A stretch of DNA of 64,000 bases, taken from Promerops cafer (Eukaryota; Chordata; Aves; Passeriformes; Nectariniidae). Below the pieces are notes generated by a model that was given only the letters and a program-made list of their open reading frames with translations, made no database searches and was not told the DNA's origin. The stretch spans positions 248,001 through 312,000 of the forward strand of contig VZSE01005023.1 of assembly GCA_013398275.1 (NCBI GenBank), given 5' to 3'. Below, one piece after another: positions 49,493 to 63,200 of this stretch. Positions within the stretch are counted from its first letter, which is position 1, and every line of letters begins with the position of its first letter. The position numbers and the translations under genes are program-made.

Positions 49493-52400
49493 CTGTGTGG
49501 AAATAATAAAAACAGAAGGGGTTAGAGATGTACACAGCAGATACAATTCCTTTTACTCGATTTATTCACTTTTCATGAAGTTAGTATGTAAGTGGAAAGT
49601 AAAAGTATACTTAAAATACTATAATAGTGAGAAGAGATTGAAAATGTTATTTTTGCTTACCAAAACAACATAATTTGCCCTCTGCTATCTATCTTATAAA
49701 TGTCTACATATGAATGATAGGTTTTTTGGTTTCTTATGAATACACAAATATTCTGTGGTGTACAAATACAGACACAAAACTAGAATCCGTTCAATGAGGT
49801 CAACATTTTCCTATTTAATTCATCCTATTGAAATGTAATCCACAGGCATATACTGGAATAACTCTGAGCTAACAAAATATATATGTGTAATATATTTTAT
49901 AGTTCCCTTCTTGCACATGTATACACAGCTGTGTGGGGGCTTATCTCTTGGTTTTGTACCTTTTTAAGGCTGTATTATTTTCTCAAAGGAGAGAACCACT
50001 GTCTGAAATATTTGATCAGGAAACTCTTTTATACTTATTTTCACAGTTTTTTAATCTCCTCACACATCTATAAATCATGTAATTGCTGTTGGAGAGAGCA
50101 AAATTCTTTGTCTTTATTACATTTTTTATTGCCTGATTTTGCACTACTGATAACATAGGGAAAATGAAGAAGACATATACTAGAAAGTGTGAACAGCATC
50201 TTCTGCAAAAATAGTTGTCTCTGAGTTCACTGTGCTCTCTAGGAGTCAGCAAGTCACATCTAACCTTACAACTCCCCAGATTAGATCCATGCTTCCATAC
50301 TCCATGGCAGAAATACCTTCCCCCTTCCCCAGTTCTCCAGTGTTTGGGGAAAAATGTTTACAAGCTGGGAGAGAGCTCTGGTGTATTCACCCAGATGCCC
50401 AAACTGGAAGCCTTGAGGACCAGAACTGAAACTAAACTGCTGCATTCGCTTGCCCCTTGGTCCAGAGGTGGCTGAGATCATCTGTGTAATTTAGAACTAC
50501 TATATTAACACCATGAAATGCTAAATTTTCCATGGAGTAGTTTTTGCAAAGTAGATTTGAAGAAAGGTTTTGATATTACAGTCATTTTTAAACTGCTGCT
50601 TTTCTTTCAGCATCTATGCGTAATTGACTGTCCACCAGCACCTGAAGATCAACATGCCAATCACTGCCATCATCTCTTGCTGTTGTTTCACTAAAGCAGG
50701 GCCAAAAGAACAATATGTGTCAGTAGGATAAATTGAAGGCTGACCAAGCATTGTAAAAGCAAATTCTGCAGCTCTGGTATGGGGAGCAGTCTAGCCATGG
50801 CACAGAGCTGTACACTGGCCAACATGCACCTGCTTCTGAGACAACAGGGCTGGAAGAAAAGAGTCCTCAATTTGTAGAGGTCAAGAAAATTATAAATGCA
50901 TGAGAGAACTGCTTTCTGGAGAGAGGTCTAGCTTTTGCCAATAGATTACGACAAAGCAAATGGGTGAAAACCACCATCTAAAGAGATGACAGCTTCTTTT
51001 TTGTCCAGCTAAGATGAAAGAATCCAGTTAGTGGCAATGACATAATATGACAGAGAGGCATGGAAAAATGCTTGGTGGAAACAGGCCATACAAGGTCTGT
51101 GATTTCTTTCTGTGAAGAGTGCTGGAAAGCTGCAGTGAGCATCTCTCACCACTGTCACATCAGCTGTCCTTCAAGTATGGGATTTTTTAAAAAGTCAGAT
51201 AACATCTGTGAGAGAAAAATAAGTGCTGACAGACTAAGAGCAGAGTTTTTTGTTTGCTCTCAGCCTTTTGGACCACAAGACTTATGCCTTTGAACACTGA
51301 TCTGGAGACAGAGAGAGCTGGGCTGTCCACAAATCATCTACTCAGGGAGCTTAAGATGGGTCTCTGGCTCTCAGCCACCCCGACGGTTTTGCACAGACAC
51401 TCTCTGTTGGATAAGGATGAGAAAGCCAGGAAGTTGCTCGAGGAACTGGTGCACCACCAACCAGCAAGAATCATCATGCTGCCTAGTGCCTGATGAAAGT
51501 TTAACCATTTCATCAGAACTATCTACAGTCTGTCAAATCTGTATGTTTCTCTGTAAAGTTTTTATCAGCCCCAACACACAGTACTTCATTGAACTAGACT
51601 CCGAAACCAGACAGCTACAAAGTCCTCTTTAAAGCTCCTAGGCTTCAGCTAGGAGAAGAAATGCTTGCTCCACCATATGCTTAGCTCCTACCTGTCCCTT
51701 TATGTGCCCTCTCTCACTATTCATTTGTCCCTTGCCAGGCCAGTCACATGGCACTCCATTCCCTCAACCTCATTGTCTGCAATTTACAGTCAAATGGATG
51801 AACATGTAAGACAATGTTACTTTTGGTTCAAGAAAGAAGATTTTCAAATAATATAATAAAGCCAAAGCTGAAAAAAGAAATCAGAGAATCTTCCCAGAAC
51901 AAATCCAAATGTTCTGTCACCCAGGTAATATTTACATGAGTGCAGAGATATTTAAGCTGTAAAGATCCTGTCCTCCACAGAAAAACATAGGTAGTCTTGA
52001 GCCTTATTAACATGTCCAATGTAAAGAAAGGGCAAAGAAATACATTTGAGAAATGCCCTTTAGGGTGGCTTGCTATGTTTTAGCTGTCACTGTGAGCTGT
52101 TCAGCATCACACATAAAGCATTCATGAGGAAAAACAGAAACAGTTTCTACCTGTCAAGGAAACAAAGCACAGTGTGAAACCGAGAACTATGGAGCGCAGT
52201 GCTGCAAAGCAATGCCATTTCGTTTCTGTGACAGTTAGGATGATAATCAAAAAAGCAAATGGACCAACACTAAGAATAGGAGTTCCAGCAGTATTTTTTG
52301 CTCTCTAATGGCATGCAGCATGTGTCAGAGAAGTGGGGAAAAGAAAAAGAATTGTAGGCAAGCATAGCAGAGAACTCATCAACTGGAGCTGGAATACAAG

Positions 52401-53599
52401 AAATCAAAAGCTCTACAGTGTGAGGAAAGGGCTCTCCCTGCACTTCCCCTCAGCAAAACAAAACAAAGCTGCACTGCCAGAGCTCTAGTTAGGAGTCATA
52501 ATGAAATTTGTCGGCTATGTTGGATAGATCATGGGGCTGCCTGCTGAACCTGCAAAGCCCTGGTTTTCTTCACTAATAACCTGTGCCAGACTACCGACAA
52601 GCACACAGATATTTTCTGCAGGTGGGGTAGAAGAGCATGCAATTGAGCAGGTATCTGAATTACAGCCCCAAGCTCAGCAGGCATGCTTGAAAATTAACGT
52701 TGCTTTACACAACAGTTGGATTTTTCACGTAATTAGGTACTTAACTGGGCATCCAGATGCAGGCACGTATAACAAAATATGATTTATTTAATAGCTTCCT
52801 TTTGTTCTGTCCATCACCTGCGACAAATATAGTTGTCATGCAGTTATATTTCTTTTTTAGACTCATGTTATATTCTTTCTAAGTTTTTTGTACACGTGTG
52901 TAAGGACATTTCCATATCTAAAAGTAAACCATCCCTTTTTTTATAAACACCCACAGAGAGTATTAGAAGACTACAAAATAATGTTCATTGTCATGGGAAG
53001 ATTTACTTACAGAACTGCTCTGACTCCCATTGGCTCTTCTGTCTAAGACTCAGTCAAAAACTGCTGAATCTATGTTTTTCCTCCTGGAACTCTGATATGA
53101 ATCACCAAGAGATTTAAATGAGTTAATGGACCTGCATCTTTGCTACCTACTTTTTCTAGACATCAAATAACAATGGTCAAATTCCTGTAATTTAGCAATT
53201 TCTTCCCATTCTTAATGTCTGGGGGGTTGTATTTTGTTCTTTTCTAAATTGTCACTTTATTTGGGCCAGTACTTGCTTTGCACTGAGCTATGAGCACCTG
53301 AATACTCACTACTGGCTGCATTTGCAGTAATGAGTTTACTTTCTATACAGAGTTATGATCCTGATTTCTATTCTTCCCTGTGCAGGGAAGTCTTTACCTG
53401 GATTGCTATTCTTCTGATCAACTTCAGATGCCTTTCACAACCACTGGAAAGAAATAAGCATGTTAGGGACCTAATCACCTGTTTTAAAGCAGCTGTCTAA
53501 AACAAGAGGGGTAAAGTGAAATGTAAAATTACCTCTTTCTTTTCATTATGTAAAGAGGTTTTTGAAGGTGTCTTAATTTCTACAGGGTGTTCCTTTATG
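49493..53599 (-). other. ZNF804B: ZNF804B intron 2, proximal part, no other gene seen
   Basis: Intronic on the minus strand, with the acceptor at 49493-49500 preceded by a T-rich tract (cttctgtttttattatttcc). The rest shows no recognised coding sequence on either strand. Short open frames at 50.2-50.5 and 51.2-51.6 kb are unsupported. Confidence 0.65.
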
Positions 53600-54205
53600 A
53601 AGGAGACATGGTTGGCCTCAGCTAAGGTGCCTTTACACCCATGCACACAGCATGGGCAGCAAACCAGAGGAGCTGGATCCCAGTGCTCTGCTAGAAAGTT
53701 AGGAGCTCATTGCCATCACGGCAACGTGGTGGGAGGAATCAAGGGTTTAGTCAACAGGCCCACCTGAGAAACTGCCCTCTGGGATAAGGGAGCAGACCCA
53801 AGCTGGCAGGTCTTTAAGGAAGTTACACCAATCCTTTGGTGTAAGAGGAAAGGAGAATAGCATGGCTGGATCAAGACCTGCTCGTCAAATGAAAAGGCAA
53901 GAAGGAAATGGAACAGTAGTGAAAGCAGGGACGGGTGTCCTGGGAACAGTACAGCGATGCTGCTCAGTTGTGTAAGGATTGGTCAGGAAGGCCAAGGTGC
54001 TGCTGGAGCTGATCTTGGCAAAGGATGAAAAGAATAATAGGGAGAGCAGGAATGTCAGCCAAAAAATTAGGGTTAAAGAAAGCATACTGCCAAATAAAGA
54101 AAATAAACGAGAGTGGTGAACTGGTAACAACAAATGAGAAATCTGAGTTATTCAAGAACTGCTTTGCTTCATTCTTAACTGGCAAGTGTCTCAATTTGAG
54201 GACCA
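53600..54205 (+). mobile_element. CR1 LINE fragment (endonuclease to RT linker), in ZNF804B intron 2
   Basis: Sense on plus, opposite to the host gene. From 53620 the DNA matches the CR1 EN start ('gcctttacacccatgcacacagcatgggcagcaaac..gaggagctgga'), then 'gccatcacggcaacgtggtgggagga'. It has deletions before a linker stretch (from about 53790) and finally encodes SGELVTTNEKSELFKNCFASFLTGK (about 54108-54185; the CR1 consensus equivalent ends in FFASVFTGK). Frameshifts between segments make it non-functional. Confidence 0.88.
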
Positions 54206-57200
54206 TAGGAGTATGGTACTGGGAGACAGTATAACTTCTGAGTATTCTGCCAGGGGCTATGCCACTGTATAGATTTTACACAGGTTCTCAGTGTTAACTG
54301 CTTCAGATTCTGGGAAGAAGAACTATTATTTCAACTATACTGAGTAGAAAATCCTCTTCTTCAAGAAGTGCAACTGCATGGATGTAAGAAGAAGGCATCT
54401 TTGAGAAAAAAGTAATTTTATATGTACTGAGCTAGAAAATGTCATTTTAGCATAAATTAAATTTTTTTTCCCATTATATTTAGAATAGTTTTGTTCTGGA
54501 ACATCACTCACAATTCACCCTTCCAAACAACTCATTATGCACTTCAGCCTCAGGTAAAAATGTATATACCACATTAGGTATATGTCTTCTGTTATATTTA
54601 GAGAGCCTTCTTTGAGCTGAAGTCCTTGAACTAATGTGTTTGAGTGCCTGATTTGCTTTAAAAGTTTATTTCCACTCAGCAAAAAGGCTCCTTAATTAAG
54701 TTCTAACCAAATTCACCACAGAAGGTTTAATTGAGGAAAAAAAGCAATGTTAATTTCAGTAATTATTCTCTTGCCTGTAACCCTAACATTGGAACCAAAT
54801 GCATTATTTGTAAAATGATTTCACACTGCAAACCATCAATTGAGAATGATAGTCACTAGAGAACATAATTAAACTTTTTATGTAAAGCTTACAGTGTTAG
54901 CTTACTAAGTGAAAGTGAGGAAACAGCAATGAAGGAATTTGCCTTTACTATGGTAAGTAAAATCCTAAAAATAAATTGGAAAAGATGTTATATACGGAAA
55001 TTAACAATGAGAGATGAAGCTCAAAAACTAGCTGATAAATTTTCATTTGTTTTACCCATAAATAGATCTCATTGAAGTGTGTGCAAGTAATTATTTGTTA
55101 GAGTATTTTATATTATAGTCAGCTGTAACAGATTTCATATTTGTAGTAGAAGTGAATGAGAAGACAAAAAGAAAATATCCTGGTCTGATTGGATTAGGGA
55201 ATGAGATGATAGCAGGAGGGAGGAAAACTCAGTCCTCAGACATATCCTAGAGAATCCACCAGTGAATGAGATGTTGATCACGGGTCTAACCTGAAGGATA
55301 AATTAGAGATGGCCCTTTGGAGGGCTTGTTTTTTCATGTCTTTAGGGAAACTCTTGCTGTTTAACCAGACGTGCAAATATTCCTGCTAATTAAACTATTG
55401 CTGGATGAAAGTATCAATTTGTGGATGCTTTCCATTTTAAAAGATCCAACTGTGTTTCTCATCAGAATCCCCTAAATAAAGCTGAAGCAGATGCATTTGG
55501 AAGCTGTTTCCATAGGGAAGAGGACAGAACATGCACTTTGTGCCAGCAACTCACTCCTGAGCTATTGACCACTGATGTTTCTACCAGTTCCAGCAAACAT
55601 ATTGTCATAGGCTCCACCAAGCTGGCTGCATAGTGTGTACTTTGATTAGATGTATTTAGTGTCACTTTGGAATACAGAGCAATTTATCAAAATAAATCAA
55701 CACATTTGAATGATAAAAAACTTGGGGCAAGGTCTGTATCTTCCCTTCAAGTTCATATATTACCTCACTTGTCAGGGTGTTTGGACCCTTTTTAGATCAA
55801 AATCCTCATCTTATATATTTTATTTCTTTTTCCTTCTCCTTTTAAACAGCTAAAAGAAAAGAAACTGGTATTGCAGATCTTGTGCAAGACTAACTTCTTT
55901 CAAAAATTTCAGTACTTATTGTAACCTATTTTAAAAATATTTAAGACTTTCCTCATGTTTTAAAGCCTGTCTCACCACTTTGTTCTTCTTTGTTTTAACT
56001 GTAGCAGGCAGAATACAAAATCACTTACATTTTAATGAAACCAGAGAGAGTCTAAATCATCCCAGAATTCTACAGGTGAGTCCAAAACCTGGCCTCAAAC
56101 TTTCTTTAATGCGGTCAGAATGCTTTCAAAGTAACGAAAATGACAGTAGAAATGTCGATACATGGATTTTAAATAACAGTTTTCATAGACAGATCTTAGA
56201 TTTCTTATGAAACTTCATCTTTACCATGATATCTTCTTACAAATAAATAAGTGAAGGCATAGAGAGATGGAGTGAATTCTGGAAAGAGCAGAGAAGATTG
56301 AATCAACATTTACAGGCATATATTCTTAATTATCACTCTAACTCTTTGTATACCCATTAAAAAAAAAAAAAAAAGTCAGACGCCTGAATTAAACCTAGTT
56401 TTAACTTAGCTGTATAATAGTTTGATTCTTGATAACTATGACAATGCTGAGGGAACAACAACAAAGCATAAAGGATAAACCTCTCCCAAATTATTGTGCT
56501 ATGTTCATAGTTTACACAGCAGAAAGTTGACTCAGCCACTGCACAGTGACTTTGAAGTGCTCTGCAAGAGAAAAAGTCGAGCCCTAAAAAGAAATATTTT
56601 AATATATACTTGAGATAAATGTAACCTTGCTTATAATCACCAGCCACCGAACTTTAGATGAAAAGTTACAAACTGAGCAAATGTGTGTGAAGGATATTGG
56701 AGGGAGTTAAAGCAGGAGCCTCATCAAATATATGAAGGAAGTAAAATATTGCTTTTTTGATAGAATTTAATAGCTAGCTATAAAAAATATTTTAGATTGT
56801 GGATTTCTTTTTTTTTTCTTTTTTTTTCTTTTAAATCAGTCTAAACCAAAATATTCTTTCTCTTGTATTTGCTCAAAGTAGACTGAGGTCTTCTGGAGTA
56901 GGATGGTTAAAGGTAACAAGGAATCTAGCAATTCTATAACAAAAAATGCCAGCTCAAAGTAAAGGAGCCTTAATTCATAGCATTTCATTGCAGTTTTGCT
57001 CAATCAGAAAAGACCACAAAGGAATTTTGTAATCATCCAATCAAAACTTTTCACTAACACAAGACAGGGGACATCCAGATAAATTGATGAATTTAAGTTA
57101 CTTTGACAGAGCTATTTTATGTAATCCATAATAAATTAAATGAATTACATTAAAATTCTTCAACATTTTATAGAGACCTGTATCAGTCATGCCAGGATTT

Positions 57201-60108
57201 TCCCTGGCACAAATGTCAGAAGGACAGATTTTCTTATTTATTCTTTTTAAATCCTACCATGGCATCACCTAGCTTGATGCTTTTTCTTCTAGTGCTCTGA
57301 GACTCCTTAAAAATCAGCATTAATTATTAGGAGAGTTTATGGCCTGAACCAGCTAAGAAAACAATATTTATTTCTAGAATACATTGTTTAAGGTCCTCCT
57401 TAAGTATTGATAGAGTGGTACTTCACAATCATCCTAAACATCATAGATGTGGCTAAGTCATCTGGCTTTGCTCCAAGTACAGAACAGAAATCTGTATTGA
57501 ATAGTCTTTTTTGTAGCACTGCTGACAAGTAAATAATTTCAGTTTGGACCAGAAGATAGTTTATATTCTCAATACATTTTCAGAAACTTTCTTGCCCTCA
57601 CCTCTGATGACTACAGATTTTTCTTTTGCCCTTTTTACTTCCTCCATCACTACTTTTCCAATTTCTACACTTGTGATTTATAGTATTTACCATCCATTTT
57701 TCCTTTCTCTCCTTTATTATAAATTTAAGACAGAGAGAATTGACTTTCCTTCTAAATGAGATTAGCTGTTTATAACCTATTTGGTCTTTTTCTGTTCTGG
57801 GATTTGGGTTCTTAAACCATCTGCCAAGTGCTCTTTGAAATTTCTTTGTTCTCTCTCACATCTTTCTGTTTGATTTTCTCCTCCGAGCCCATTTTACAAG
57901 CCCATTCAGCTTTATGGAACTAAGTTCCTAAAAGAAATTTATGTTACAGTTTGTTATTTATACAGATATATGCAAATATTTTATTTGCATTTGCTAAATA
58001 CAATTTTTTTCTCTTTTTTATTTCCTGTATGTCTGTGTTGATCATCATGATGCTAATAACATTTAGATTAAAGATCAGCTTTAATGCATATGTTATTATT
58101 TTTAGAAACCCATAATATGGATGAGGTGTATTTGTGCTATTCTTGTCATAAGGGAGGCCCACAGAGGCAGGACATTCAGATGGAAGATCTCTTAATTTTA
58201 ATTTCTTCATGCATGGGATTGGAGTAGCAGTTTATGTTCCAGTCTCTGGTTTATTTGCAGAAAAAAGGTGAACAGATGTTGGTTTTGGTTTGAGGTTTTT
58301 TTGTTTTGTTTTATTTTGTTTTTGTTTATTGGGTTTATTTGGTTGTTGTTGTTGTCTTTGTTGTTTTGGTTGTTTTTTTCAGGAATAATAATTCAAGAGC
58401 CTGGTTTAGCCTTTGATTATCAGAGACAATCTTCTGAGAACACATCTCAGTACATTGTACTGATTTTTAAAAATATTATTTTCATTATATTTTATAGTTT
58501 ATTTAATTATTTTCCAAATTTTGCTTCACATTATTATCATTTGTTCTCTCCTTTCTTCCATCTGCTTGGCTTATCCATCCCTCTTCCCAGTTAAACAGCA
58601 TTTCCTTCTGAAATAACAAGAGCAATAAGGTGCTTCTTAAGCAAATTCAGTGTGTCATGGAAAAAGATGACCAAACAGTGAAGAGTGAATGCCCTAATTT
58701 TCCAGTTTATAAAGGCAAAGATATTTTGGTGCTTTCTAGCTCCCTTTTTATTACCATGTGGTTAAAATATTTTTTATGTGCAACTTGTGATTTGTATTTT
58801 CTCCCCTTGAACTTATTGGTGTGCAACATGTCACTGAGCTAAAACTTGACACACCTCAGTTGTGATGCCATAATTTAAAATTTTTAACAGTATTCTAGAA
58901 GCTGCTCCCTGAAAAGAGAGTAGAAATGAGCATGATGTACTTTTATAAGAGCAATCCTGTACTACTTTTCTTACCACCTATATGTTCTGGAGTTATGGGA
59001 GGTAACATTTAATGTTATCCTCTCAGCCATGCTCCAGATAATATCTGTTTGTATTCACTGTTTCATCAAATGGTCCTATAAACACATCTAGTTTTTCATG
59101 TAGAAATGGGCATGTTTAATAGTCTAAAGATGATCTATCACTCACTGTGTCTGAAGTACTATGTTGCTTTTCAAATTCTTTCCTATTGCTTGACACAAAG
59201 AACCTTTTGAGCAAGCTTTACTACTCCCTCCCATGAAATTTTCATTCCTGTAAAATTTGAAGTTGCTCTGTTATTTATACCATGGTTTCTTATCCCAGTA
59301 ATCCATACTTTTCTACACCCCTGAATTTTAATTATTTCTTGTAAAAAAAGAGAAATACCATGAGTATCTTTACTGAAATGAAAAAGAAGTCTCTTAAAAT
59401 ATGCACCAATGCAGATACAATACGGTGACTCTGGTTTCACATTCTTTAGACTAGGTGAGTTAAAACAGTATTGGAAACTATTCTGGAGAAAAGGAGAAGT
59501 AGGGCAGCTGGATTAAATGCTATAATTTTAATTTCTGAAAAAAAATCTTGATTGTTTTTATATGCATTATAGATATAGCTTTTAGAGAGACCTTCTGCAA
59601 AAATAAAAAGAACTATATAAGAAAAAAGTTTTGTTCATTTCCCCAAAATAGCAAAAATTTCTGTAACAATTGCTGTATAATTCTGATGCACTCCATGTTT
59701 AGATGTGTTAGGCTATGACTTGTTGTTTGACATGTACTGTTCCAATTTCTTATTATTTTCAAACTGAAAGCCAGAATCTTAATTTTTTTTCCCTTTTTTT
59801 TTTTTTTTTTTAACCAAGGAAACCAACACTATGGTGTGCTAAATTTCAAAATGGGAAGGAAATCAGAATCTGACACAGGTTATTGAGAGCCAAGATTATG
59901 TCAATGAATTGAATGTTTGGTGTAAGTCAGACTCAAATTATACCAAAGTAACACAGAACTCAGAAAGGATGGTCATTATGAGCTGATGAGAAGAATTAAT
60001 GCTGCTTTGAAGTAACGATGGGATTAATCTGAATATTCTGGATTCCTTTTGATAGGTAAAAATTGTACCTTTTAGGCAATATTTTTGTATGCAAATATTG
60101 GTAGCTAT
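54206..60108 (-). other. ZNF804B: ZNF804B intron 2, no gene seen
   Basis: AT-rich intronic DNA. It contains an A16 run (56359-56374), a TTTTG/TTG low-complexity tract (58279-58379) and a T18 run (59794-59811). No exon matching the ZNF804 C2H2 finger was found. Confidence 0.6.
58279..58379 (+). repeat. T/G-rich low-complexity tract
   Basis: Irregular TTTTG, TTG and GGTTT units over about 100 bases. It explains the 108-codon Phe/Leu/Trp-rich plus-strand open frame that starts here. Confidence 0.85.
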
Positions 60109-60255
60109 CACAGAATCACAGAATGTTTGGAGCTGGATGATTGGGTCCAACTCCTGGCCCTGCACAGGGCACCCCAAGACTCACACCGTGTGCCTGAGAG
60201 CACTGTCCAAACACTCCTGGAACCCTCAGACTTCGTGCTGTGACCACTTGCTTGG
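60109..60255 (-). mobile_element. CR1 LINE 3' end, minus strand, in ZNF804B intron 2
   Basis: Begins with the inverted CR1 terminus 'atcacagaatcacagaatg', followed by 'gctggatgattgggtccaactcctggccctgcacag', 'cacaccgtgtgcctgagagcactgtccaaacactcctgg', 'gtgctgtgaccactt'. The order and wording match the 3' end of the copy at 20856-21030, so the two belong to one CR1 subfamily. Severely 5'-truncated, about 150 bases. It lies in the same orientation as ZNF804B. Confidence 0.9.
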
Positions 60256-63200
60256 GGAGATTATGTTCCTTAATAAACTGCACTGGTTTACCCCTAAACA
60301 TGACATTACTTTGCCCCATAGTTTCTCAATTAATTATGATTTGATATTCACACAATCTGGGCTAAGATGGAAGATCCAGGGCAGGTTCAGAATACAAGCC
60401 ATACGTTGTTTTTCTTCTGCCAGAAATGATTTAGTACCCTGTTGAATACCACAGATCCTAAATGGAAAGTGTAAACACACATCAATGGAATGTGACTTTT
60501 CCACATAAGTATTTAGGTGTCTCTTTTGAAGGAAGCAGTACTTGGAATCCATCAACATGCTAAGAGCTGAAAACAAGCCAAGAAATGCTAACTATAAGCA
60601 TAAAGTATGTCACAGGGTTCCAGGGGGTGTCTGTCAATTCCTCTATACTCACACACTTGTTAAAAGACTAGAATTTATGCAGTGCAGAAAACTTTGATAT
60701 CTGGGATTTCTTTATTTTTTAGTCTTAGTGGGAGAATAAAATTTGGAAAATTTACATAAAAAATGAAAATATCAAGTGGCTTGATGTTAATGCATCTAAA
60801 CAATGTAATATAATGTCTTAAAGTTTCAATTTTCATTATTTATGTATCTCAAGAATGGCAAACAAAAGGTGTGGTTACGTTATAATTAATATTGTGAAAG
60901 TATTACATACTTTACAAGAAATTTTGAAATGCGTTTTTCTAAAGTAACACTGCTGAAGCAGATCAATCTTTACGAACCATTTCAAACTGATTGAAACTAA
61001 ATTATGTAAAACTTCTGCATGAAATATAGTTTTGATCTTATCACATTCCTGAATAACCATTCTACTCTAAAAACATTTCCTGAAAAATTAGAGTTTAGGC
61101 TTTTTCAGTTTGGTTTGGTTTGGTTTTGGTTTTGGTTTGGTTTTTTTTCAAGAAATATATATTTTTTGCTGTCCTATCACCTGCATTAGTATGTTTGTTT
61201 GGTATTCACATGCATTTCACCTACATTTCTCTATTCATTCCCTTGAAATTTAATCTGAGAAGATGCTTAAAGAGCCCTCATCTTTTTAATGACTTCTGAT
61301 AGAGCCTAATTATTATAAAGTTGTAAAAAATATGAAATGATAATCAGTCTGGGTTACATCCTTTATTTTTCCCTTAGAGAGACATTAAAATATGTTAATT
61401 AATGCATTTAACTAAGTAAGGATGATAAATGACTAATCTCACCCTTTTTACTGCTGTCTTGGTGATGCACAGATATGTTTCTATTTTGCTTTAAAATATT
61501 TGTTTCTGCTAGGAGTGCCCCTTAAAGATGTACAAGGCACATGGTAAGGTTCCTTGAACACAAACCCAGCTGATAAGCATGACTTAAAGTTCCATAGGAC
61601 TCAGTTGTGCAGCTACATTCTTGTATGTTAATTACTGCTTGGAAGGTGCAGGCATTTAAAAATGAACAGAACTGTAATAGACACAGATTCTAGACAGATG
61701 TTTATAGCATCAGATATACTTTGTGTATGTCAATGGGATTAAAAATATTATCATTTTTTCAGGTGAGGGAAAGTTATCAGCAAGTTCAAAAGTTACGCAG
61801 AAGCCAAGAGAAATGTAATTTTTCTGTGAACATTTAACATTTTGCTATGACAGCTAATTGCTGTATTTCCAAAAAGCTGATTATGGCACAGGACTACCTC
61901 AGATAAAATATGTACAGATGTGGAGTATCCTGTGGAACAGGTTCCTTAATCTGGTTGAATAACACCTTTTTCTAAGAGTCATTCCACAAACACGAGTTCA
62001 AGAACTTGTGAACACACAGTCACCAAAGCCAGTCAGAGCATCTGGCACTGCTTTGCCTCTCTCACCTCACTGTTTGTAGATGCTGCAGGCCCTGACCTTA
62101 AAATGACAGCAGGTATTTCAGATCTACTGATTTAACACAAAAACCCCAACCAACTGTGCAAAATATGTGGCCTATACACAGTATTATGTAATATTTGCCA
62201 GTCTTCTGAAGCTGGCCCAGGAAATAGAATGTACATCTGCATTCAGTCCTGCACAGCTCTTGCTAGTTCATCGTGAACAGACAGTTTCACATGAATGGTA
62301 ACATTTTGCATAGAAGTAGATGGAAAACATGCTGTTTGTTCTGCTTCTTCTGTCTTTATATCTGGTATTTAAAAAGTGGAAAAATTCTGTATCCCTGAAT
62401 ACAGAGATGTTTAAAAGGACAGCAACACCCAACATAATTTATCTTATTAAGTAACACAGGCACAACTTCAGTCTGGCTGCCCTAAAGGTTAACAGGGAAT
62501 AATAATCTAAATATAAATACTTAGGTTCTACATGCCTAGCTCATTTAATTAAGTAATATTCTATGTTCTGCATGTATTAGCATTTCAGAACTCAGAACCA
62601 AAGAGGAATATGTTGATTTTGATAACTCTTTTTATGCACTAGGATAAAGAAGTATGACCTGGTCAAAACCATTTTTTAAAATTTGAATGGAATGTTTTAG
62701 GAAGTCTTTTATTTCAATTTTTTGTTTTTGGTTTTGGTTATCATTGCCATGGTAAAACAGTCATAACAGAATGTTTTAATTAGTTTAGTTTTTGGATCTT
62801 TTTCTTTGTCTGTATTTTAAACAGGAGCAAGTTCTGAAGCAGTGGGAAATTATTTGAACCAGAGATTCTGAGTTTCCGCCAGGTTAACTGCACCTTTTGT
62901 CTAAATATAATTGAAGAAGAATGTATTCCTTCATGCTCTGAGTGAGGATTTATTGTACAAAATTAAAATCTAAAATGCTGGTTTCAGGGGTAATTTTGTG
63001 TTTTTCTGTGGTTTGGCATCATCTCTTTGGTTTTGTTATGAATGTAATCCTTACAATTCCTTGCTTATTTTAATAAGCCATCTATTACACTGCATCAACC
63101 ATTCCTCCTGCTAGGAAAATTACTTTTAAAACTTTAGTAATTAAAAAGTATACCATCTGAGAGGAACGGAAAGAACAATAACACAGGCATTAATGAAAAG

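Noticed and set aside
58268..58594. 108-codon frame that looks like membrane segments
   Set aside because: Hydrophobic run comes from a T/G-rich simple tract.
60089..60445. 118-codon plus-strand frame
   Set aside because: Starts antisense to a CR1 3' end and continues in unique intron sequence without any family likeness.
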